Assembly: GCA_943324395.2 (NCBI GenBank)
Contig: CALPLL020000041.1
Coordinates: 1-11,703 of the forward strand
Length of the DNA: 11,703 nt
Direction of reading: 5' to 3'
Origin: Rhizobium sp. Q54
GTDB lineage: Bacteria; Bacteroidota; Bacteroidia; Flavobacteriales; Flavobacteriaceae
Under the pieces are notes generated by a model, which was not told the DNA's origin, did no database searches, and saw only the letters and a program-made list of their open reading frames with translations. This document shows, piece after piece, positions 1 through 7,200 of this stretch; the first letter of the stretch is position 1, and every line of letters begins with the position of its first letter. The position numbers were made by a program, and so were the translations under genes.

Positions 1-1
1 A

Positions 2-181
2 AAATTAGATTATATTCATATGAATCCAGTTCGTTCTGGAATTGTTTTAAAAATAGAAGATTATATTTATTCCAGTGCAAATAATTATGTTAACGGAATA
101 GGAATTGTTGAAGTAGAATTATTAGAAGTACCAAAAGTAAATGTATTAAAACCTTCTTCTTTTGATAAGTATATTAGTTGA
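2..181 (+). CDS. REP-associated tyrosine transposase (RAYT, IS200-like Y1 family), C-terminal part
   Basis: The window opens inside this gene; the last 59 codons are visible and end at TGA 179-181. The peptide begins KLDYIHMNPVRSGIV and continues with EDYIYSSANNYV and IEVELLEV-like text. The YIHxNPVRxGIV followed by EDYxYSSAxNY pattern is the hallmark C-terminal block of RAYTs, single-strand HUH nucleases related to IS200/IS605 TnpA. In this family the Tyr of YIHxNP is, as far as I recall, the nucleophile that attacks DNA next to REP hairpins; here it is the fourth visible residue. The HUH motif and start lie outside the window, so completeness cannot be judged. The visible part has no frameshift. 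A REP-like hairpin starts 8 bp after the stop, as expected for a RAYT beside its own substrate. RAYTs are usually single-copy, domesticated genes rather than active insertion sequences. Family call fairly sure; activity unknown. Confidence 0.82.
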   Translation, partial: KLDYIHMNPVRSGIVLKIEDYIYSSANNYVNGIGIVEVELLEVPKVNVLKPSSFDKYIS

Positions 182-189
182 TAATAGCT

Positions 190-207
190 CAAAGTCAGGA
201 GACTTTG
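190..207 (+). repeat. REP-like palindromic hairpin next to the RAYT
   Basis: CAAAGTC (190-196) and GACTTTG (201-207) form a perfect 7-bp stem with the tetraloop AGGA. A GC-rich tail, CGCAGCGGG (208-216), follows and stands out in an otherwise AT-rich gap. The palindrome, its asymmetric flank and its position just after a RAYT gene fit a REP element (substrate of the transposase). It lacks a 3' U-tract directly after the stem, which argues against a standard intrinsic terminator, although it could still slow read-through or protect the RAYT mRNA end. No second copy was seen in this window. Confidence 0.6.
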
Positions 208-229
208 CGCAGCGGGATAATATTAAAAA

Positions 230-256
230 AAATCTAAAATCTGAAATCTAAAATCT
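230..256 (+). repeat. Tandem 13-bp repeat of AAATCT type overlapping the queG start
   Basis: AAATCTAAAATCT occurs twice, exactly, at 230-242 and 244-256, separated by one G. Each copy is itself two AAATCT-like units. The second copy runs into the region where queG translation must begin: the candidate codons CTG 241-243 and ATC 253-255 are both inside the repeat. Low-complexity tracts of this kind are, from memory, common in Flavobacterium intergenic DNA. I infer slippage or insertion of this tract as a possible reason why queG has no normal start codon. Whether it has a function is unknown. Confidence 0.6.
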
Positions 257-1164
257 TAAATAATTCTGAGTTCATCAAATCCGAAGCCAAACGCCTCGGG
301 TTTTTGTCTTGTGGTATATCCAAAGCTGTTTTTTTAGAACAAGAAGCACCAAGGTTAGAAAATTGGCTAAACAAAAACCAACACGGACAAATGTCCTACA
401 TGGAAAATAATTTTGACAAACGCCTCAATCCAACTTTATTGGTAGATGGAGCAAAAAGTGTCGTTTCTTTATTGCTGAATTATTATCCTTCAGAAATTCA
501 AAATCAAGAGAGTTATAAAATTTCAAAATACGCCTACGGACAAGATTATCATTCGGTAATTAAAGATAAACTGAAGGAATTACTGTATTCAATTCAAGAA
601 AATATCGGAGCCGTTGACGGAAGAGCATTCGTTGATTCTGCACCAATATTAGACAAGGCTTGGGCGGCAAAAAGTGGCTTGGGTTGGATTGGCAAAAACA
701 GTAATTTATTGACCCAGCAAGTAGGTTCGTTTTATTTTATCGCTGAACTCATAATCGATTTAGAATTAGAATACGATTACGCCACAACAGACCATTGCGG
801 AACCTGCACGGCTTGTATTGATGCGTGTCCAACAGAAGCAATCGTAGCGCCATACATCGTTGACGGAAGTAAATGTATTTCCTATTTCACCATCGAACTC
901 AAAGAAAATATTCCTGCTGAAATGAAAGGAAAATTGGATGATTGGGCTTTCGGTTGCGATATTTGTCAGGATGTTTGCCCGTGGAATAAATTTTCAAAAC
1001 CCCATAGCGAGCCACTTTTTAATCCAAATCCGGAGCTGTTATCAATGACAAAAAAAGATTGGGAAGAAATTACAGAAGAAACTTTTAAAACGGTATTCAA
1101 AAATTCTGCAGTCAAAAGAACCAAATTCGAAGGTTTAAAACGCAATATTGACTTTATAAAGTAA
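241..1164 (+). CDS. queG: Epoxyqueuosine reductase QueG, short form, non-standard start
   Basis: QueG reduces epoxyqueuosine to queuosine in the anticodon wobble position of tRNAs, using cobalamin and two [4Fe-4S] clusters in the cytoplasm. Numbering from TTG 304: an N-terminal cobalamin-binding region with [17 protein letters not shown] (46-62) and AYGQDYH (77-83); [13 protein letters not shown] (109-121), whose Asp111 matches the proposed proton donor; then [14 protein letters not shown] (163-176) and [11 protein letters not shown] (217-227), which with Cys191 give ferredoxin-like cluster ligands Cys165, 168, 171, 175, 191, 218, 221, 225. The first standard start, TTG 304, would remove conserved family sequence: the upstream in-frame text [12 protein letters not shown] (268-303) belongs to QueG. 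The frame is open back to 238, so I place the start at CTG 241 (307 aa); ATC 253 (303 aa) is equally possible. The protein ends near the point where longer QueG proteins continue into a HEAT-like region. Function is sure, start is not. Confidence 0.9.
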   Translation: MKSKILNNSEFIKSEAKRLGFLSCGISKAVFLEQEAPRLENWLNKNQHGQMSYMENNFDKRLNPTLLVDGAKSVVSLLLNYYPSEIQNQESYKISKYAYGQDYHSVIKDKLKELLYSIQENIGAVDGRAFVDSAPILDKAWAAKSGLGWIGKNSNLLTQQVGSFYFIAELIIDLELEYDYATTDHCGTCTACIDACPTEAIVAPYIVDGSKCISYFTIELKENIPAEMKGKLDDWAFGCDICQDVCPWNKFSKPHSEPLFNPNPELLSMTKKDWEEITEETFKTVFKNSAVKRTKFEGLKRNIDFIK

Positions 1165-1240
1165 CTTTATATTTAGATAAAAGTCTCTAAATTAACCCCT
1201 ATTTTTCGGCGTTTAAAAAAAACTAAACACAGTAAAGAGG

Positions 1241-1269
1241 TTGTAATTCAATTCTAACTTTTATCTTTG
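1241..1269 (+). promoter_or_regulatory. Promoter of maeB, Bacteroidetes sigma-A type
   Basis: TTG at 1241-1243 (-33 element) and TATCTTTG at 1262-1269 (-7 element, consensus TAnnTTTG) are separated by 18 bp, inside the spacing usual for Flavobacterium and Bacteroides housekeeping promoters. Transcription would start around 1274-1277, leaving a leader of roughly 15 nt before the maeB ATG at 1291. There is no Shine-Dalgarno; the sequence before the ATG is A/T-rich (ATTTTGAA). The site shows that maeB is probably transcribed on its own rather than only from queG, 126 bp upstream. Confidence 0.65.
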
Positions 1270-1290
1270 TATTGAAAAACCAATTTTGAA

Positions 1291-3576
1291 ATGGATAATT
1301 ATAATAAAAGAAGAGAAGCACTATTATATCACGCAAAACCTACACCAGGAAAAATCCAAGTGGTACCAACCAAAAAATATGCTACTCAAAGAGATTTGTC
1401 TTTAGCCTATTCGCCAGGAGTCGCTGAACCTTGTTTAGAAATTGCCAAAGACGTGAACAACGTATATAAATACACTTCAAAAGGAAATTTAGTTGCTGTA
1501 ATCACCAATGGAACTGCCGTTTTAGGATTAGGTGATATTGGTCCCGAAGCATCAAAACCAGTGATGGAAGGAAAAGCATTATTGTTTAAAATATTCGCCG
1601 ATATTGATGTTTTTGATATTGAAGTAGATACTAAAGATATTGATGCATTTGTAGAAACAGTTAAGAATATTGCTCCTACTTTTGGAGGAATTAATTTAGA
1701 AGATATTAAAGCGCCAGAATCGTTTGAAATTGAAAGACGATTGGTAGAAGAATTAAATATTCCAGTGATGCACGATGATCAACATGGAACGGCAATTATA
1801 TCTTCGGCTGCTTTATTGAACGCATTAGAATTGGCCAAGAAAAAAATTGACAAGGTAAAAATTGTTATTTCTGGGGCCGGTTCAGCTGCCTTGGCATGTG
1901 CCAATTTATATGTTTTATTAGGTGTAAAACCCGAAAATATAATAATGTTTGATAAAGATGGAGTTTTGTCAAGTGATAGAACCGACTTATCCGACTTACA
2001 AAAAAGATATTCTCACGGTTCAAAAAATACGAATTTAAAAGAAGCACTTTCAGGTGCCGATGTATTTTTAGGACTTTCTGCAGGTAATATTTTATCGCCA
2101 GATATGTTACTAGGAATGGCTAAGGACCCAATTGTGTTTGCAATGGCAAATCCAATTCCTGAAATAGATTATGAACTAGCAATTTCTACTAGAAAAGATA
2201 TAATTATGGCGACCGGAAGGTCGGACAATCCAAATCAAGTAAACAATGTTCTTGGATTCCCCTACATTTTTAGGGGCGCACTTGATGTTCGTGCCACCAA
2301 AATAAATGAAGCCATGAAAATGGCAGCCGTGAAAGCTTTGGCTGCATTAGCAAAAGAATCGGTTCCGGAGCAAGTTAATATTGCTTATGGTGAAACAAAA
2401 TTGATTTTTGGGCGAGATTATATCATTCCAAAACCATTTGATCCAAGGTTAATTTCAACAGTTGCGCCAGCGGTAGCAAGAGCTGCAATGGAATCGGGAG
2501 TGGCTTTAAATCCTATTTTAGATTGGCAGAAATACGAAGAGGAATTATTAGACCGATTGGGATCTGATAACAAAATGGTTCGTTTGCTGGCCAATAGAGC
2601 TAAAACTGATCCAAAGCGAGTGGTATTTGCGGAAGCGGATCATTTAGATGTTTTAAAGGCAGCCCAAATAGCATTGGAAGATAATATTGCCTTTCCAATA
2701 TTATTAGGAAACAAAGAAATTATTTTAGAGTTAAAAGAAGAGATTGGGTTCTTTGCGGAAGTCCCTATCTATGATCCTAAAACAAAAGAGGAAGACAAAA
2801 GAAGAAATGAATATGCTGACATTTTTTGGAATTCGAGACAAAGACGTGGAATATCGCTTTTAGATTCTCAAAAATGGATGCGGGAACGAAACTATTTTGC
2901 AGCAATGATGGTCAATCAAGGTCATGCTGATGCCATGGTTTCAGGATATTCGAGAAGCTATGCGTCAATAATAAAACCAATTTTACAATTAATTGAAAAA
3001 GCACCAGGAATTTCACTAGTTGCCACTACGAATATGATGATGACCAATCGTGGTCCAATGTTTTTATCCGACACCGCGATTAACCCAAATCCATCCGCTG
3101 ATGATTTAGCAAAAATTGCTTTAATGACGGCTAAAACTGTGCGAATGTTTGGTATTGAACCCGTAATCGCAATGATATCATTTTCAAATTTTGGTTCTTC
3201 TTCCAATCCAAGTACTAATAAAGTTAGAGATGCTGTGAAATTCTTGCATGATAACCATCCTGAACTTCAAGTTGATGGGGAAATACAAGCTGATTTTGCA
3301 TTAAATTCCGACATGTTAAAAACCAAATTTCCATTTTCTAAGTTGGCAGGAAAAAAAGTAAATACGTTAATATTTCCAAATCTAGAATCGGCAAATATCA
3401 CCTATAAATTACTAAAAGAATTGTATAAGGTAGATTCTATTGGTCCAATTATGTTGGGAATGGATAAGCCCGTACACATTTTCCAGTTAGGAGCAAGTGT
3501 AGAAGAAATGGTAAATATGGTTGCGGTAGCAGTTGTTGACGCTCAAGAAAAGGAAAAGAGAAATAGAATAAAGTAA
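1291..3576 (+). CDS. maeB: NADP-dependent malic enzyme MaeB with C-terminal phosphotransacetylase-like domain
   Basis: This enzyme oxidatively decarboxylates malate to pyruvate and CO2, making NADPH. At 761 aa it has the usual length of the MaeB fusion. The malic N-terminal domain (about 15-155) holds SLAYSPGVAEPC (37-48, with Tyr40 as likely general acid), TNGTAVLGLGDIGPEASKP (72-90) and EGKALLF (93-99, Lys95 as likely base). Metal ligands are Glu137 and Asp138 in NLEDIKAPE and Asp163 in MHDDQHG. The NAD(P)-binding domain (about 165-400) has VISGAGSAA (192-200), MANPIPE (285-291) and SDNPNQVNNV (311-320). Residues about 430-755 form a PTA-like domain (SFSNFGSS 630-637, DGEIQADFAL 662-671). 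In studied MaeB proteins this domain does not make acetyl phosphate but senses acetyl-CoA. Here the family Ser-Arg of SRGAS is Gln732-Leu733, supporting a regulatory role. It has its own promoter and a standard ATG. Confidence 0.95.
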   Translation: MDNYNKRREALLYHAKPTPGKIQVVPTKKYATQRDLSLAYSPGVAEPCLEIAKDVNNVYKYTSKGNLVAVITNGTAVLGLGDIGPEASKPVMEGKALLFKIFADIDVFDIEVDTKDIDAFVETVKNIAPTFGGINLEDIKAPESFEIERRLVEELNIPVMHDDQHGTAIISSAALLNALELAKKKIDKVKIVISGAGSAALACANLYVLLGVKPENIIMFDKDGVLSSDRTDLSDLQKRYSHGSKNTNLKEALSGADVFLGLSAGNILSPDMLLGMAKDPIVFAMANPIPEIDYELAISTRKDIIMATGRSDNPNQVNNVLGFPYIFRGALDVRATKINEAMKMAAVKALAALAKESVPEQVNIAYGETKLIFGRDYIIPKPFDPRLISTVAPAVARAAMESGVALNPILDWQKYEEELLDRLGSDNKMVRLLANRAKTDPKRVVFAEADHLDVLKAAQIALEDNIAFPILLGNKEIILELKEEIGFFAEVPIYDPKTKEEDKRRNEYADIFWNSRQRRGISLLDSQKWMRERNYFAAMMVNQGHADAMVSGYSRSYASIIKPILQLIEKAPGISLVATTNMMMTNRGPMFLSDTAINPNPSADDLAKIALMTAKTVRMFGIEPVIAMISFSNFGSSSNPSTNKVRDAVKFLHDNHPELQVDGEIQADFALNSDMLKTKFPFSKLAGKKVNTLIFPNLESANITYKLLKELYKVDSIGPIMLGMDKPVHIFQLGASVEEMVNMVAVAVVDAQEKEKRNRIK

Positions 3577-3637
3577 TTAAAAAAAATGCTTCTAGGTTTA
3601 TTCAAACAATAGGGAATATAGTGTAGAAGATTTTTCT

Positions 3638-3645
3638 TATATTTG
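3638..3645 (+). promoter_or_regulatory. Possible -7 box for ruvA-sprA
   Basis: TATATTTG matches the Bacteroidetes -7 consensus TAnnTTTG and lies 16 bp before the ruvA ATG, in the 85-bp gap after maeB. No TTG is present at the expected -33 distance, so the promoter is either weak or coincidental in AT-rich DNA. If it is real, ruvA and sprA would share a transcript with a very short leader. Confidence 0.4.
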
Positions 3646-3661
3646 GAAATTACTTTATAAT

Positions 3662-4243
3662 ATGATAGCACACTTACAAGGAAAATTAGTAGAGAAAAAT
3701 CCAACAGAAGTTATTATAGATTGTAATGGTGTGGGTTACCATGTAAATATTTCTTTACATACCTATTCATTACTTCCTAATTCTGAAGCTATAAAGCTAT
3801 TTACCTATCTTCAAATAAAGGAAGATTCACACACTCTTTTCGGATTTGTTGAAAAATCAGAACGCGAGATTTTTAAAATGTTGCTTTCTGTTTCTGGTAT
3901 TGGCGCAAGTATTGCCAGAACGATGCTTTCTTCATTAGAACCAAAACAAATTATCCAAGCCATTGCTTCTGGAGACCTTGTTACAATTCAATCAATTAAA
4001 GGTATCGGAAGTAAAACAGCACAAAGAGTGCTATTAGATTTAAAGGATAAAGTGTTAAAATTGTATGATTTAGACGAAGTTTCTATGATACAAAACAATA
4101 CAAATAAAGATGAAGCGTTATCTGCTTTGGAGGTTTTGGGATTTGTTAGAAAATCTAGCGAACGCGTGGTTGAAAAAATTGTGAAAGAGAACCCGGAGGC
4201 TACCGTAGAAAACATCATTAAATTAGCATTAAAAAACTTATAA
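3662..4243 (+). CDS. ruvA: Holliday junction branch-migration protein RuvA
   Basis: RuvA binds four-way DNA junctions as a tetramer and loads the RuvB motor for branch migration in recombination repair. At 193 aa the length is typical. Domain I (about 1-63) is the OB fold, opening MIAHLQGKLVEKNP and including GVGYHVNI (23-30). Glu54-Asp55 in QIKEDSHTLFGF correspond to the acidic pin that holds the junction open. Domain II carries two helix-hairpin-helix DNA-backbone motifs, SVSGIG (76-81) and SIKGIG (111-116), the latter followed by SKTAQRVLLDLKDK. A linker (about 134-147) leads to domain III (about 148-193; EALSALEVLGF), which contacts RuvB. ATG start with an A/T-rich upstream region and no Shine-Dalgarno. 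The gene lies 85 bp after maeB and just ahead of sprA. ruvB and ruvC are not in the window, which is common since ruv genes are often scattered. Confidence 0.96.
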   Translation: MIAHLQGKLVEKNPTEVIIDCNGVGYHVNISLHTYSLLPNSEAIKLFTYLQIKEDSHTLFGFVEKSEREIFKMLLSVSGIGASIARTMLSSLEPKQIIQAIASGDLVTIQSIKGIGSKTAQRVLLDLKDKVLKLYDLDEVSMIQNNTNKDEALSALEVLGFVRKSSERVVEKIVKENPEATVENIIKLALKNL

Positions 4244-4288
4244 TTCTTGAAAACATTTTACATAAAAAACAGAAATTTTATTTTTAAA

Positions 4289-7200
4289 ATGAGGTTCATT
4301 TTAATAGTATTAATTTCTGGTTTTAAATTGCAAGCCCAAGACAATACTGCCGCTCAAGACTCTACCAAAATGGGATATTCAGTTGGGCAAATTGGCATTA
4401 GCAACCCACCGAGCGTTGTAAATTTATATGTTTATGATCCTAAAACAGACCGATATATTTTCACAAGTACCATAGGAGGTTATTCAATAAATTATCCTAA
4501 ATTCTTAACACCCAAAGAATATGAATCGATGGTTTTGAAAGAATCTATTCGAAACTATTACAAGAAAAAATTAGATGCAATTGATGGGAAAAAAGAAGGA
4601 AGTGAAGCCGCTAAAAAGGATTTGTTACCAAGATTTTATGTAAACAATAGTTTTTTTGAAACCATATTTGGAGGAAATACTATTGATGTAAAACCAACAG
4701 GTTCTGTTGAAATGGACCTAGGAGCTCGCTACACAAAGCAAGATAATCCGTCTTTTTCTACTCAAAATAGCTCTACCACAACATTTGATTTTAATCAAAG
4801 AATAAGCATGAGTTTGATGGGTAAAGTAGGTACTCGTTTAAGTGTAAATGCCAATTATGATACTCAATCTACGTTTGCATTTCAAAATTTAATCAAGTTA
4901 GAGTACAATCCAGATTATAAAGCCAATGAAGATGATATTATCCAAAAAATTGAAGTTGGAAATGTAAGTATGCCGTTAAATACGTCATTAATTAGAGGAG
5001 CTCAGAGTTTATTTGGTGTAAAAGCACAATTTCAATTTGGTAAAACTACAATTACAGGAGTTTTCTCCGAACAAAAATCTCAAACAAAATCAGTCACCTC
5101 TCAAGGAGGAGGAACCATACAAGAATTTGAATTATTTGCATTAGATTATGATGCCGATCGTCACTTTTTCCTTTCTCAATATTTTAGAAATAAATACGAC
5201 GAATCGCTGAAAAATTACCCATATGTAAACAGTCGTGTGCAAATTACTAGAGTGGAAGCATGGATTACGAATAGACAAAATAGAGTATCTACTACTAATA
5301 ATAATCTAAGAAATATTATTGCCCTTCAAGATTTAGGTGAAGCACCGATAACGGGTTTAAATGACAATGAAATTGTAGTAGCAACACCATCAACAGGGTT
5401 TTTTATAGCGTCGCCAAATAGTCCTACAGACAACAGAAATAATAAATATGACCCAGCGTTAATTGATAATGGCGGTAGATTAAATGGGAATATTAGGGAA
5501 ATTGCAACTTCAAGTTCAGGATTTAGTGGAGTTACTGTGAGCGAAGGACAGGATTATTCTAAGCTTGAAAATGCTAGAAAATTGACTTCTTCGGAATTTA
5601 CTTTTCACCCACAATTAGGTTATATCTCGTTACAACAGAAACTAGCGAATGATGAAGTATTAGCAGTGGCGTATCAATATACAATTGGTGATCTAGTTTA
5701 CCAAGTTGGTGAATTTGGAACTGATGGAGTTCAAGCCACAGAAACTGGAGGTACAACACCAGAATCGAATCAACCAACTTCTGTTTCCTCTCAGAGTTTG
5801 ATTTTAAAAATGCTGAAAAGTAATTTGACAAGTGTAGAAAATCCTACCACTCGTGTTACTACACCTATTTGGAACTTGATGATGAAAAACATTTATCAAA
5901 TCCCAGGAGCTTTTCAATTGCAACAAGCCGATTTTAAATTTAATATAATATATACAGATCCTTCTCCTCTAAACTACATTAATTTAGTTTCACCACTTCC
6001 TCAGCCACAAGATTTAGTATCAAGTACACCATTATTGAAAGTTTTCAATGTAGACAAATTAAATTACAATAATGACCCGCAAATGGGTGGAGACGGGTTT
6101 TTCGATTTTATTCCAGGACTAACAGTTGACCCTCAAAATGGAAGAATAATATTCACAACAGTAGAGCCTTTTGGAAAACACTTATTTGAAAAATTAAGAA
6201 ATAACAGCACAGAAAATTATAATGTTGGAAATTATAATGCCAACCAAACAAAATATGTTTATAGAAATTTATACCGTCAAACGCAATCAGTGGCATTGCA
6301 AGATAGCGATAAAAATAAATTCCAATTAAGAGGAAAATTTAAATCATCCGGTGGTGAAGGAATTGCAATTGGTGCTTTTAATGTGCCAAAAGGATCTGTT
6401 GTAGTTACTGCAGGTGGACGAGTATTAGTTGAAGGAGTTGATTATAGCGTAAATTATCAATTGGGTAGAGTTCAAATATTAGATCCTTCCCTACAAGCAT
6501 CGAATACACCAATAAATGTTTCACTGGAAAACAACGCCGTTTTTGGTCAACAAACCAGAAGATTCATGGGTTTCAACGTTGAACATAAAATTTCAGAGAA
6601 GTTTTTAGTAGGAGCAACTTTCTTAAAATTGAGTGAGAAGCCATTTACACAAAAATCAAGCTACGGACAAGAATCAGTAAATAATACCATATTTGGTTTC
6701 AACACTAATTTTTCTACTGAAGTACCATTTTTTACAAGAATGGTAAATAAATTACCTAATCTTGATACTGATGCTCCATCAAATTTATCTTTTAGAGGTG
6801 AAGTTGCTTTTTTAAAGCCAGATACTCCAGAAGCTGATAAATTTCAAGGCGAATCTACTATTTATATTGATGACTTTGAAGGCTCACAAACATCAATTGA
6901 CATGAGATCACCATTTTCATGGACTTTGTCTTCTACACCTCAGAAGTCTGCAACAAGTACGTATGACTTTAATGCTGACGCAACAGATCTTAGTTATGGA
7001 TTTAAAAGAGCCAAATTATCTTGGTACAGTATTGACCCTTCATTTTATGCATCAAGACCTTCAGGAATTTCAATTCAAGACATTTCCTTAAATTCAACAA
7101 GAAGAATTTATAGTGAAGAACTTTATCCTGTAACTGATATTGCAGTTGGACAAACACAAGTTGTAAATACGCTTGACCTTTCCTATTACCCTAAAGAAAG

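Noticed and set aside
190..216. Hairpin after the RAYT read as an intrinsic terminator
   Set aside because: The stem is followed by a GC-rich tail and then mixed A-rich sequence, with no T run, so REP-like is the better reading.
1165..1290. queG-maeB gap searched for a terminator, riboswitch or small RNA
   Set aside because: No stable hairpin or known aptamer-like pattern was visible; only the maeB promoter elements are supported.
3586..3612. Eight-codon ORF (MLLGLFKQ) in the maeB-ruvA gap, as a possible leader peptide
   Set aside because: Too short, lies upstream of the likely ruvA -7 box, and has no attenuator-like structure; expected by chance.
3589..3629. Inverted repeat CTTCTA / TAGAAG followed by a short T run after maeB, as a possible terminator
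   Set aside because: The stem is only 6 bp, AT-rich, and the loop is 29 nt, so it would be too unstable for an intrinsic terminator.
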